Shown: piece by piece, positions 12,055-22,184 of the stretch
Layout: each line of letters opens with the position of its first letter
Numbering within the stretch: position 1 is the stretch's first letter
Assembly (NCBI GenBank): GCA_024036415.1
Contig: JAMWET010000024.1
Location: forward strand, 124,001 to 188,000
Source of the DNA: Prochilodus magdalenae
Taxonomy: Eukaryota > Chordata > Actinopteri > Characiformes > Prochilodontidae
DNA: 64,000 nucleotides
Reading direction: 5' to 3'
The notes under the pieces: model-generated
Databases searched by the model: none
Seen by the model: the letters and a program-made list of their open reading frames with translations, nothing else
What the model was told of the DNA's origin: nothing
Made by a program: the position numbers and the translations under genes

Positions 12055-12731
12055 TCTTGTATTGAACTTTTTCCCTCATGGTGTCAGATTGCAGTGCTAT
12101 TGGGAAGGAAGTTTACCAGGAGAAATGATGATATGGGTAATATTTATTGAGCTACACATACAGACGTAGTGTCTCTCTGTACAGCACTGGACCGGCATGC
12201 TTGCTAATGCAACATACCAGAAGCCTCAGCATGGAGTTGTAGAGGTTCCTAAAGGTGTCCTGTGATAATCCATCCTATGCAGCCTGAATATTCTCTCACA
12301 GTTCCTGCAGAGTTTGCTGCATGGGTGGAGTCAACCCAGATCTCTCGGGCTTGCGACGATTCACCTTGGCAATGACCATGGTGCCACCACATGCGGATTT
12401 GTTGGTCAGCTCCACCCAGACGGTAAAAAAAAAGGTACTAAAAAAAAAAGAGGTACTAACCACTGAAGGTGGCCCGATGCCACTCAGATTTACTCCAGTC
12501 TGGCACATGATTACAATCTTTGGTGATGTTGGCTTGGGGCAGGCTGCTGGGGCAGGCAAGTACAGCGATAAGGCCCATCGTTGCTTATGTCACACGTATG
12601 GCCGAGCTGAAACTTCTCAAAATCATTAGCATGTTTCATGATGTCAGACCTACCTCCAAAGTTTCAAACCAGTCCGTTGATTCCTTCTGGGTCCAACTAT
12701 TTGTGCAGCTGTTGATTTGAAGATGAGTGTA
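12055..12731 (-). mobile_element. Tc1/mariner, family A, copy 1 (minus)
   Basis: Read on the minus strand, the 5' terminus near 12731 (CACAAATAGTTGGACCCAGA) matches the 5' terminus of the copy at 42766. The coding remnant contains LTNKSACGGTMV, a decayed form of the DDE-region stretch DQxIYVWRHRG, followed by the C-terminal LQEL...ENIQAA block and a 3' untranslated part with CTCAATAAATATTA, as in the 51.3-kb copy. Frameshifts, stops and an internal A-rich insertion at 12424-12452 make it inactive. The 3' end is placed by similarity near 12055. Confidence 0.8.
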
Positions 12732-12839
12732 TATGTGGGGTTTAGGAACACTAAACAGTTGTACAATTAGAGATCACCAACTATCTCAATTACAGTGTCC
12801 ACTGCAAAGTTTAATCTTAGAAGTTGGTTAGCGTTTTCT

Positions 12840-13100
12840 GCTACTTACAATATCAAACACTTTGAGTGATGTTAAAGTCTGGACTCTGGGGTGGTCAGCC
12901 CATTGTTCAAAGAACACCAGCAGCTTTTTCTGCTTGAGTTTTATGCCTATGATTTTTTTTTACGAGGTCTTCCTGACAGCTACACATACTGTCAGACCCT
13001 TAGGGTCGAGGTGTCTTCTCACAGTGGAAGGATGGACAGAAACACCTGTGCATTTTTCAAAAATGAAGCAAGAGTGGAGCTTTATTTTTTCCTCTCTTTC
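12840..13100 (-). mobile_element. Tc1/mariner fragment, different family (minus)
   Basis: On the minus strand, about 13045-12965 reads VHPSTVRRHLDPKGLTVC and VAVRKTS, typical of the second helix-turn-helix and linker of Tc1 transposases. It then jumps to PPQSPDFNITQSV at about 12893-12855, the block holding the last catalytic acidic residue. Both flanking tryptophan positions of that block are TGA. The middle of the transposase has been deleted. It lies just upstream of, and in the same orientation as, the family A copy at 12055-12731, but the sequences differ. Confidence 0.7.
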
Positions 13101-13940
13101 ACAGATGAAAGCTTGTCTGGTGCTTTCATCTGCTGTAGCCTAAAGACGTGGATATATGTAAATTGGGTTGTGACACTAAACCATAAAAATTAAAACAGGC
13201 CAACAAACATCTGGGTTTCCATACCTAAGTAGTGAATTCAATAGTTGAATGAAACGTCATGATTATGAACCCTTAAACATAGAACATCTTAGTATGATGT
13301 CATCAAAATCAAAAACCTTCCCAATCTCCATCATCTTCTCTTTGGCCATGTTTGCTCAGGGCTATTTTACTTACATAACACTGATCATCTAATCTTCTTT
13401 CACAATGTTGGCATTTAAGGGATGAATTGGGGGAGAAAATCAATTAGGGGAGCATGTTTGTACTTGGAGACAGTCAAGGAAGCGATGTTCAAGAGAAATT
13501 ACATGATGTAGTGGCTGGTAATGCAACATGCTACAAGCCATTTCTAAGAAGGCACAGCAAGAAAATAAGATTTACCAGCAAAAAGAAATAGCAGGAGAAA
13601 GAAAGAAGCTAGGATCTACCAGGCTGAAGAAATAGAGGCTTTGAGAAGATATTTGATCAGAAGGCATGAGTGTTAATTGTTATCACATATGGTTCATACC
13701 TTTGCGAAGAGCCAAGCCTTAAGCTGTATGTATGTGCCTGAGGGCTGTGTTGTACTGAACCATGTGGCTGTTTGTTGGGGTGGTGGTGCAATATCAGTCC
13801 CTTCCATTACTGTGGAATATGGGACCTGCCTGCTATCCTGGCTGTTCAGTGATCCTGTCAGGCACATTGCCATGTTAAGCTGTTTTATCAATACAATTGC
13901 AATAGAGTAGCAAGATATTTAGAATCCTAGAAGTTCTGTA
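13101..13940. other. Gene-free stretch
   Basis: No gene, tandem array or recognisable mobile element was seen. The frames on opposite strands at 13677-13910 mirror each other and have no family motif. Confidence 0.5.
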
Positions 13941-14029
13941 CATATTGAGCAGCCCTGTTATGGCCCACAACTGTATGTATAAACCAGGAATTCTTAACTG
14001 GACTGTTTATGAGCTGGAGGACATAACAT

Positions 14030-14242
14030 CCTGTCTAGTCTTGCTCCAGTTTGTTTCTGGTTTTCTCTGTTTCTGTCTTTGTTGTCCCTACTGTCCCACC
14101 CATGTGCTTTTGTTGTTCTGTGGCATTTAGTTTTGTTTATTTTGGTTCTAGCTCTTCCTGTCTCCACCCTCTTGCCATGCCCCTCACCTGGTCTTAGTGT
14201 GTGGCCCCTCCTCTTCCCAGGTGTTCTTTGTCAGCCCTTACT
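14030..14242 (+). mobile_element. LTR-like element, left part, split by a LINE
   Basis: This pyrimidine-rich block (TTTCTGTCTTTGTTG, CCCCTCACCTGGTC) resembles short fish LTRs such as the block at 27750-28110. It is interrupted at 14242 by a LINE 3' end, and similar pyrimidine-rich sequence resumes at 14576. Exact LTR ends could not be placed. Confidence 0.45.
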
Positions 14243-14563
14243 CATTTATTTATCATGCTGCTCTGTGCAATCTTGCATTTCACTCCTTACTGTATATATG
14301 TATAGTAAATCATATTCTATTCTATATACCACCCCCTTATCCAACATTCTGTGTACACATACATTCTATATATTTATTTATATACCACCACATGTACAAA
14401 AATCTCAATTGTCAGTCATTCTGTTTTGCACTTTATGTAAATGATAATGTATTTTGCACTTCTGGTTGGATGCTAACTGCATTTCATTGGCTTTGTACCT
14501 GTACTCTGCACAATGACAATAAAGTTGAATCTAATCTAATCTAATCTAATCTAATTTACACCA
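14243..14563 (+). mobile_element. LINE 3' end with CTAAT tail and target duplication
   Basis: The insertion ends with CTGCACAATGACAATAAAG, a polyadenylation-type signal, and four to five CTAAT units at about 14533-14555. It is a 5'-truncated LINE of the same type as the one at 45340. The flanks carry a 12-bp direct repeat with one mismatch, TCAGCCCTTACT at 14231-14242 and TCAACCCTTACT at 14564-14575, which is a plausible target-site duplication and fixes the insertion limits. Confidence 0.8.
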
Positions 14564-14575
14564 TCAACCCTTACT

Positions 14576-14745
14576 TGATTATACCCCTAGTTGGTCTCCT
14601 TGTGATTTCTTGGTGTTTTGTCTCCATGTTGGTTTTCCTGTTACTCTGTTTAGGTTTCCCTGTTGTGTCTTTGTTTTTTTGTTCTTTATAGATTTTGTAA
14701 CTTTTGTTGATTACTTTACCTTTTAGTTTAATCTCAAATAGACAT
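14576..14745 (+). mobile_element. LTR-like element, right part
   Basis: This continues the pyrimidine-rich composition of 14030-14242 after the LINE insertion (TTTCTTGGTGTTTTGTCTCC, TTTCCCTGTTGTGTCTTTG). Assignment to the same element is inferred from composition and the target duplication between the parts. Confidence 0.4.
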
Positions 14746-15949
14746 GTTATATATATATATATAAATAATACAAATTTTATAACCAGTTAGAGGACCCTGC
14801 CAGGATAAGAAATCTTGCCTGTAATTTGCAGAATCTGGTAGAAAAAAGGAGGGCAAATAGAGTTACAATTTGTCTGGAAAAGATGAGTTTCCTGTGTTTA
14901 TGCCACAAGCATTGCAAAGCCGGCGATCAATAATGCACTAAATGTGCAGCTCAAAAATCTATCATTAGCAATTCAGAACCAAAACATTTTTTTAGATCAC
15001 ATGCTTTGCATTCTTAACTGGAGTGCTTTTTGAGGTAAAGGACAGCAGGTTTGAGGGAACTGACACTTTTCCACATCAGGGAAAAGAGAAATCAGTAAGT
15101 CTTTTATGGCTGCGGTTAATGGTCTCACACTCTTAGCTGCAGGGAACCTCGCAATTAGCCCCATCACCAAGGCAACGTGACAAACCCGGCACAAACTTTT
15201 TTCCATCTTAGTGCGAATGAAATTGTTTCTTTCGGAATTTCCCCTTCCCTGTGCGCTGCAAGCTTAATGGGTCTGCAGGATAAAAGCATCACTTAATTAG
15301 AAATCCATTTAATGTCCCGAGAGAGGATGTTAATTTCCAGTCAAGCTGTCATCGATTACTTGCTATGGCACAACTGGACAACCAGGCCCCTTTAAACCAT
15401 GTGAGATGAGTCAATATGCCCATGTCAGTTAGTCTGTGGTTAGAGAACAGGGCAAAGTTTGGGCCGGCTTGCTTTTTCTTGTTTACTTGATGGAATGAAT
15501 AGATTTATGCAAGCCGTTTAAGTGTGCGTGTATACTAGTGGGTGGTACAATAACTGAGATGATTTTAGTAGGCTATTAAATGTGTGAACAAAGGTCTAAC
15601 TCGCCTGCATATTTAAATGAAACGTTACCAGCAATTTCATCAACCTGACTCACTGCAGTCTACACAGGTAATGAACAAGCTGGATAATTCTTGTCATCTG
15701 AGGCCACCTCTAAACCTGAGGCCCACTGGCTCAAAGAATAAGGTAATCAATTTAGCTTATTGTGCAGGATGAAGGATAAGCCCTGATTGACCTTCTGTGC
15801 AAAGCATTCGCTGAGTGGTGTTTTCAGGATTCTCAGATTTAAAGCCAGTGCTTCATTGATGTTTTTAAAATAGCCCAATAATCAGAGCCAAAGTATAAGG
15901 GTGGTTAGACCGAACGAAATCTTCCATTCTGAACTATACACAACAATTT
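14746..15949. other. Gene-free stretch, possible conserved non-coding block
   Basis: After a short TA microsatellite (14749-14765) the sequence is repeat-free. The part at 15000-15860 has balanced composition and TAATTA-type homeodomain cores (CACTTAATTAGAAATCC at about 15291). No transposon signature is visible. It is a candidate enhancer region, which the sequence alone cannot prove. Confidence 0.35.
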
Positions 15950-16615
15950 CACAAACTAGTCATCCGACCAGGCAAAGAAAAACTGGACATGATACCAGGC
16001 TATGACAAACTGGATATCAAACCAGGCAATAACAAAGTGGACAAACAGAGCAGATTAAGACAAACTGGACTTTAGACCAACAACCTGGACCTCAGACCAG
16101 TCTATGATAAACTGGATCTTAACCAAAAATTAGACCAGACATAAAACAAACTGGATATCAGACCATACCAAAACAAATTGTAAATCCATGTATAACTAAC
16201 TAAATATAAGTGCAGCCTGTGACAAATTGGACTTCAGACCAGGATTTAACAAACAGGACCTCAAATGAGGCTATGATGGGTTTGACTACAGGCCTGAAAG
16301 TGACAGGCTTTCAAACAGTAAACTGAACCACAGAGCAGATTACGACAAACTCAGCTTTAAACCAATAAACTAGACCTCAGACTACGTCATGTGAACAGGA
16401 CCTCAAACCAGGCTAGGACTAACTGGACCTCAGACCACTCTATGACAAACTGGACATCACGGCATATGGTGACAAGCTAGATATCAGAGCAGCCTATGAC
16501 ACACTGGACACCAGACCACTGTTTGACAAACTGGACCTCAAATAAGGTTATGATGGGTTCGATAACAAACCTGGAAATGACAGGCTTTAAAACAGTAAAC
16601 ACTGCCCTGTATGTG
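15950..16615. repeat. Degenerate 27-bp tandem array with higher-order copy
   Basis: About twenty diverged units approximating TATGACAAACTGGACCTCAG plus ACCAGGC (27 bp) fill this block. Words such as GACAAACTGGAC, CTCAGACCA and CCAGGC recur throughout, with spacing close to 27 bp and several indels. A longer segment starting GACCTCAAATGAGGCTATG at 16257 recurs at about 16534 (GACCTCAAATAAGGTTATG) and includes a shared GTGACAGGCTTTCAAACAGT-like end, giving a higher-order period near 277 bp. Because 27 is divisible by three, the unit reads YDKLDLRPG in one frame, but stops and frameshifts interrupt it and no long frame survives. It is best called an old minisatellite. Confidence 0.85.
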
Positions 16616-17960
16616 TGCCACAGCATGGTCCACTGTTTCACTACGAACAAACAACAAGCACAAGTTATGATTTTGTTTCATGTGCTGCCCATTGATGGTA
16701 ATCTGCTTGATAAAGGATGAGCACAAGTGGTTAATTGCCCAAGGGATCTACATGGTCTCTGACACTGCTGCAGGCTCACTACTGCTGTTATCCATGTGAT
16801 AAAATCCAGTACAAGTATAAAGAATCACGGCCATGATCATTATCCAGACCCAGAACAAACAATTTTCACAACTGACCAAAAACAACAACAACAAAGCTTA
16901 ACCACCGGCAAGCGTCTACCAATTTCCACAAACGAGAGGGACGGTGGCGAAGGGTTTCGGCCCCGAGCTGTCGTCGGCGTCCCACCTCCAATCCATCTGC
17001 GTTCCCCTCCATTACATCCCAGACAGGCTGAGAGACGAGGGATCGTTATGGGAGATAAAATCCGCTGTGATGGATGGAGCCGCTCACGGTGCGGAGATAA
17101 AAGTCGTCAGAGCTTGCTGGGAAAAATGGAGGCAGGTGTGTGTGTGTGTGAACCCTGCAGCCCCAGAGACTCAGCCTGCCACATGAACATGTTAAAAGGA
17201 AGCTCTATTCAAAGCTTGTAAAGAGTTCTTTAGGAACTTCTCCGACATTCAGCCCATGGCAGTGTCAGTTTTATCAAGTGCTTTTCAAACAAACCTTTCA
17301 GTATAAGCAACGAACACAGGAGGAAGAGCTGATGCTGTAAAAGTTGAAGAGGTGTTCTCGCAGACGGAACGGTAAGTGTTAAAAGTTGGCACTGAATATG
17401 CAGCATACAAATGCCTGTTACAGGTTGCTAGTGATTAGTCTAACTACCTGTTGGCTATTTTAGCGATTAGCAGGTGTACCAGTTGAAATGGCCAGTGGAT
17501 GTGTAGGTACAAGGTAAGGAGGAACTCCTTAAAACATCTTAAAACATCAAAAAAACATCAAAAAAAGTGGAACATTATAATATTTTGTATTATTTATATG
17601 TCATTATGAGGCACAAAAGCCTTACCATGCCACAGACATGACTGAGAAATCTGACATAGCCTAACTAGGCTAAATGTGATAATTTATAATTTAGCTTATA
17701 TTAAAGTTGATAACTAACTTTCATCTACTGTTAATTTGTTAGCTTTAGCATTAGCTCACGTATCATTTTAATGTCAATGATGTTCTTGTATCTCTACAAT
17801 AGACTTCTGACCAATGAGCTGGCACAGGCTCTAGAACCCCTCACACACCACCAGTGACCCAATGTGTTAGTGGCTTAGAAGATGAATATTGAATTATAAT
17901 GAATTACTTCTATGTATCATGTTGCAGAGATATCTACTGAAGTTAGCATGGTGGCCAGCT
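16616..17960. other. Gene-free stretch with GC-rich possible regulatory block
   Basis: The part at 16930-17200 is clearly GC-richer than its surroundings, with CpGs and two GAGATAAAA GATA-type sites (about 17051 and 17095), and ends in a short TG run. Two overlapping frames (80 and 141 codons) cross it, with no recognised domain. It could be a conserved regulatory element; an exon is less likely because neither frame has a convincing splice or protein pattern. The rest is AT-rich and featureless. Confidence 0.35.
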
Positions 17961-18410
17961 AGCCCCGTCCTGTCCTGTCTCATAATACCACTTTGTACAG
18001 CAAGTAGTAGATAGTGATGGCGAGTCATGTCAAGTCAGAAAACACATCTAACCAGTGCCACAAAAAGTGTAAACAAGTAGCACTGTTACGACAGCGTATT
18101 CTAAATACTGATCAAACATGCTGACGGTCCTGCCCGGGTAGCCAAACAAGGGAAGAGTAAATAGAACGATAGCTCAGCACCAGGCAAGTAACCATTACAA
18201 TGCCCGTCGCTGCCATGCTCTGGACAACAATCCACATTAGACAGCAAACAAAAAAACAGACACAAGAGTTAACACTGGAGTCGCTCTTGGCCAGTAAAGG
18301 CACAAAGTCTGATGCACAACTTCTCTTTAAGACTAGTAAGAATCGAAGAGGCTGTGCATCTTCTGGCAATATGTCGCCACCTACTGTGTGGAGTGTGAAT
18401 TTGACAGGTT
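17961..18410. repeat. Dispersed repeat B, copy 1
   Basis: This is similar in order and orientation to 30565-30940. Shared landmarks are ATACCACTTTGTAC, a TATTCTAA...ACT segment, AATCATGCTGA-like followed by GGTC and TGATCCTGG-like words, and a terminal ATGTCGCC...GTGTGGAGTGTGAA against ATGTTGCC...GTTTGTAGTGTAAA. It is a diverged interspersed repeat of unknown class; no termini or coding remnant were recognised. Confidence 0.55.
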
Positions 18411-18479
18411 GCATCTTCTTACAATTAGCCTTCAAACATACACCATATTCACATCCCCTGGGTAAAAGATTTCATTTAC

Positions 18480-18965
18480 TGGGCAAGTCCTCCCTTGAGA
18501 AACAGCGCCAGGTTTTCCACAAGGCTACCACACATTTTGGTTCATGCTAAGATAATTGCAACATGCAATTCCTGCAGATTTTTCACATGCACCTTTATGC
18601 TGCCACATCCCATAATTCTTCTACTGGATTATGATCTGGTGACTGGGAACACAACTGAAAAACAGTGAACTCATGAACGATTCACGGAACCAGTCAGATT
18701 TTTGCTTTGTGATATGGTGCATTATCATATATGGTTATCTGGGTTATTGTACCATTCTTTGTTGGCCACTCTCATCATCAAGCATTTCCATCCATAGAAC
18801 TGGTGCTCACTGGTTTCACTTGTTTCTCTTTATTGCACCATTCTATGTAAACTCTAGAGACTGTTGAGTGAGTGTGTGTCCCCAGGAGATCAACTGTTAT
18901 TAGAAATTCTCAAACCAGGCCATCCTGCATCAACAATAAGATTTAATGTGCGCTGCCATTGTAAC
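18480..18965 (-). mobile_element. Tc1/mariner derivative, family C (minus)
   Basis: On the minus strand, 18910-18590 reads in order: a helix-turn-helix linker (GTTTGAGAATTTCTAATA, AACAGTCTCTAGAGTTTAC), a decayed APCHKAKI-type block, then the CCAGTCACCAGATCATAATC (SPDHNPxE-like) block holding the final acidic catalytic residue, and an AATCTGCAGGAATTGCA (NLQELx-like) C-terminal segment. The central DDE core is missing and several stops occur. I recognise this as a widespread fish Tc1-like family; it cannot move by itself. Confidence 0.75.
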
Positions 18966-19129
18966 AATAGGATGAAATGAAAAAACATATAGACAATGTG
19001 ACAATGTGCTTAAATATGGATAGTCACCAATAAATAATGAAGAATCTTCTTAGTGTTGCTCATTATATCCCTTCTTTGTGTTAATTATGATGATGGTTAT
19101 TATTCTCTCTCTTACTCATCTTCTAAAGT

Positions 19130-19433
19130 CTTCTACTTTTCTGGGTTGTGCTGGGTGCTGGAGTCTCTCCCAGTGTTTACTGGCACTGTGGCACTGTGAG
19201 TGGCAGACAGGAAACACTCTGCACAGGTTGCCAGTCATTCGCAGGACAGATGTTTCACAGGACAGCAATTTAGCCCTCTAATTAACCTACCACCTTTGGA
19301 CTGTGGAAGGAACCCATGCAGACACAGGTAGCACATGCAACTCTGCACAGAAAGGACCCTGGACATGTGTGTATAAAGGATCCAGCATTCCTGTTGTGAG
19401 GCGAGTGCTACTCACTGCACCACTGTGCCTTCC
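19130..19433 (-). mobile_element. tRNA-headed SINE with RTE-like tail (minus)
   Basis: Read on the minus strand from 19433, it begins GGCACAGTGGTGCAGTGAGT, a tRNA-like A-box region, followed by GCACTCGCCTCACAACAGG. It continues with a stretch equivalent to the common vertebrate GTTTGCATGTTCTCC block (visible on plus as GCACATGCAACTCTG and ACCCATGCAGACACAGG). The same family appears on plus at 47825-48125. It is diverged by substitutions and small indels. Confidence 0.7.
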
Positions 19434-19454
19434 GAGTATAATACTATTACTACC

Positions 19455-19495
19455 ACTAATAATAATAATAATAGTAATTAGTGATAGTAGTAGAA
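19455..19495. repeat. AAT/AGT trinucleotide microsatellite
   Basis: An interrupted run of AAT units followed by AGT units. Confidence 0.8.
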
Positions 19496-19516
19496 GTATA
19501 TGTATTATAGGTATAC

Positions 19517-19808
19517 TGTCACGCCTCTGATATCACAGGTCTCCCGGATTCCATTTCCCAGAGTGCACTACCTGATGATGTTACACTCACATGTCCCCAG
19601 TCTTCCAATAATTTATGATCTAGTTCACCCGAGTTTTGATTTGCTTCACCTGACACCGTCTACACACCTGCATATCAACCCCTCACACACACACACACAC
19701 ACGTTGCAAAGTTTTGCCAAACCCAGTTGTGCTTGATTATTGACTTGTCAAATAAACCTCCTTTGGCTTTTAGCTCTGCGCACCGAGCCCAGTTCTTTGT
19801 TCCTGACA
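19517..19808 (+). mobile_element. Probable solo LTR
   Basis: The block begins TGTCACGCCTCTG and ends GTTCCTGACA, giving the TG...CA ends of an LTR with short inverted termini (TGTCA/TGACA). It carries an AATAAA signal (CAAATAAACCTCC) near the 3' end and is 292 bp long. Flanks TATAC and TATAA could be an imperfect 5-bp target duplication. No internal retrotransposon sequence adjoins it. A CA microsatellite at 19684-19702 lies inside. The class (Gypsy or ERV) is not determined. Confidence 0.7.
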
Positions 19809-20395
19809 TATAAGTAACATTAAATATATCAAAAAAAAAAAAAAAAACAGCAAATATTATGATTAAGAACTGTGCCTTGTTTGAAAAACTTAATTTACCA
19901 GCTACTGTTCCATTAATCTACTCCCATTCATCACCTGAAATAAGACACTTACGCTCCTGTCACACAGTAAGTCCTCTAAGCCACTGTCTTCGTAAGGTAA
20001 CGACAGTCATGCATGGGCTACGATGAGAACCGATAAACACATTAATGACTCAATTAACAGCAGGCCTGCGCAGCCAGATCCATATTTGTTCCACTCTTCT
20101 CTATTGCACTCTGCTTCCTTTATTGTGTTATTAAGGAGCTGAATGGTTTTCCTATGACACGATCATTTATGTGGAACTGCAGGGGTGCTCTGCAGGAACT
20201 CAGTCATTCTTTGTATCTCTCTCTTTCTCTCTCTTTCTTCTGCTCTCTATTCACAGAGTAATTTTTTATGTGAACCTGGTAAAATAAAACGATTTAAGCC
20301 CTGACATTAACTATCAGTATTTCTCTAAACAGTAATTAGGACAGTAGGTCATAAGAGAGTCCTAAGAAAAACTCTGAACACAGCCATCTATTTAT
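19809..20395. other. Gene-free stretch, possible conserved non-coding block
   Basis: A poly-A tract lies at 19831-19846. The part at 19960-20260 is repeat-free and contains TTAATGACTCAATTAACAG (AP-1-like TGACTCA flanked by homeodomain-type TTAAT/ATTAA cores). No gene is visible. Confidence 0.35.
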
Positions 20396-20397
20396 TT

Positions 20398-21085
20398 ACT
20401 ATTTGTATCCACCACAGAGCAGGTATCAGTAAGGTTGTGGATCAATCTGACCACTGCAGTGACGTAATGGTGGTGTGTTAGTGTGTGTTGTGCTGGTGTG
20501 AGTGGATCAGACACAGCAGTGTTGCTGGAGTTTTTAAACCCCTCAATGTTACTGCTAAATCTTCCACCAACCAAAACTATTCAGCCAACAGCATCCTGTG
20601 GGTAGCGTCCTGTGGGTAGCATCCTGTGGGTAGCATCCTGTGGGTAGCGTCCTGTGGGTAGCATCCTGTGGGTAGCGTCCTGTGGGTAGCATCCTGTGGG
20701 TAGCATCCTGTGGGTAGCGTCCTATGGGTAGCGTCCTGTGGGTAGCGCCCTGTGACCACTGATGGAGGACTAGAATGACCAACACCAATTCTGCAGCAGC
20801 AGAGGAGCTATCGCCTCTGACAGTACATCTACATGATGGATCAGCAAGGTAGGAGTGTCTAATAAGAGTGGACAGTGAGTAGACTTATCTACATGTACCA
20901 ACTGTCACTGCAAGTGTCACTGCAGTGTTAAGAATGATCCACCATCCACATAATACATGCTCTGTGGTGGTCCTGTGGGCATCGTGACCATTGAAGAACA
21001 GGCTGAAAGGGGGCTAACAAAGCATGCTGAGAATCAGATAGACTACAGACTAAAAGGAATGGACAACGAGTGTAGAAACATCACC
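20398..21085. mobile_element. Foldback DNA element, family E, copy 1, with internal minisatellite
   Basis: The two arms hold complementary sequence: the left arm has CCACCACAGAGCAGGTAT at 20408, the right arm has its complement-like ATACATGCTCTGTGGTGGTC at about 20952. Between them are TGTTGCTGGAGTTTTTAAA, the 14-bp array at 20591-20758, and AGGAGTGTCTAATAAGAGTG. I recognise this order from a repeat common in otophysan fishes. The right terminus that in copy 2 ends near GGCTCATCGGTGTA is absent here, so this copy is truncated at about 21085. Confidence 0.75.
20591..20758. repeat. 14-bp minisatellite, 12 units
   Basis: Twelve head-to-tail 14-bp units alternate between GCATCCTGTGGGTA and GCGTCCTGTGGGTA, with one CCTATGGG variant and a divergent last unit (GCGCCCTGTGACCA). 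The array sits inside the foldback element and has grown from a sequence native to it. Because 14 is not a multiple of three, the repetitive translations in this region are artefacts of the array. Confidence 0.97.
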
Positions 21086-21837
21086 AATCAAACTCCATGC
21101 TTCTGAACATCTGAAGGATTGTACACACCTCAGCCACCATGGCTCAGAGCTTTCCAGCATTTCTTTCATTGCTGAAGGATGAACAGGTTCTTTGATTTGA
21201 GTTTGGTACACAGTGTGTCAACTCCTTCTGATGTAGGAGTCTCTGTAATATCAAGAGACAGCTTGTGTCATGAAGATGTGCTAATAACGACACGTTTTAC
21301 AGCACTCGACTGTGACAGGGCACTGATGAGACACTGGCAGGTAAAACATGCTGCCATAACGCTTTTCTGCTTTTGAATGTGCTGCATTCATTAGCAGCAG
21401 AATGAGCAACGAATGCGCAGCTGGCTCCTGACCCACGCCATAAACCCAGAGACTTCCGCACTCCTCCTTATCCCTTAATCTACCCTTTCATCTTCACTTC
21501 TGTTCTCTCAGTTTCTCTCAGCCTTTGTCTTTTATTTTTAACCTCGGCCTGCTTTTACTGAGTCTATATCTTAATCCTGTGTACTCCTTCCACTTTTTCA
21601 TGACCTCTGTGTTTTATACAAATCCAGCACATATACAAGCATACACACATTTCAGGTCTTGACCACATATTGCACCATTCCGTTAGAGATGCAGTACTTG
21701 AAATATAATGAGAAGTGTCTTATAGATAATTCCACAACAACAAACAACATTCTTAATTGTTTATTTAATTGATTATGCTTTTTTTTTTCCTGTGAAAGCA
21801 CACATTAGTGCACAGACACGTACAAACATGCACTAAA
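21086..21837. other. Gene-free stretch
   Basis: No gene, tandem array or recognised mobile element was seen. A T tract lies at 21779-21788. Confidence 0.5.
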
Positions 21838-22134
21838 TATTAGATTTAGATTTGAATCCCTTGTTGATCCCACAGTGGGGAAATTTAGTCTCCGCATTTA
21901 ACCCATCCGTGAAGTGAAACACCCACATACACACTAACTAGTGAACACACACACTAGGGGGCAGTGAACACACTTAACCCGGAGCAGTGGGCAGCCCTAT
22001 CCACGGCGCCCGGGGAGCAGTTGGGGGTTAGGTGCCTTGCTCAAGGGCACCTCAGTCATTACTGTCAGTTCAGGGAATCGAACCGGCGACCCTCCGGTCA
22101 CAAGGCTGGTTCCCTAACCTCCAGCCCACGACTG
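21838..22134 (-). mobile_element. V-SINE-like tRNA-derived SINE (minus), near full length
   Basis: Read on the minus strand from 22134: an A-box region (GTGGGCTGGAGGTTAGGGA) and a B-box (GCCGGTTCGATTCCC) 30-40 bp later identify a tRNA-derived head. Then comes GAGGTGCCCTTGAGCAAGGC and an AACTGCTCC motif, the conserved core known from V-SINEs, and finally a LINE-like tail (TTTCCCCACTGTGGGATCAA, then AAATCTAAATCTA) ending at 21838. The head and core are well preserved, suggesting a moderately young copy. Degraded or altered relatives lie at 54685-54885 and 61212-61575. Confidence 0.9.
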
Positions 22135-22170
22135 TATATATATATATAAATGTATATATGTATGTATATG
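22135..22170. repeat. TA/TG microsatellite
   Basis: TATATATATA followed by TATG units, directly abutting the head end of the SINE at 21838-22134. Confidence 0.85.
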
Positions 22171-22184
22171 TGTAATAGTGTACG

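Noticed and set aside
16796..17221. 141-codon frame as a gene in the GC-rich block
   Set aside because: Rich in Arg and Pro as expected from GC-rich non-coding DNA, with a competing frame of similar quality and no domain or splice support.
20555..20788. Repetitive peptide frames on the minus strand over 20.55-20.79 kb
   Set aside because: They result from the 14-bp minisatellite read in shifting frames; 14 is not a multiple of three.
22073..22129. A genuine tRNA gene from the A- and B-box motifs
   Set aside because: The motifs belong to a SINE head: no full cloverleaf is supported, and the V-SINE-like core and LINE-like tail follow.
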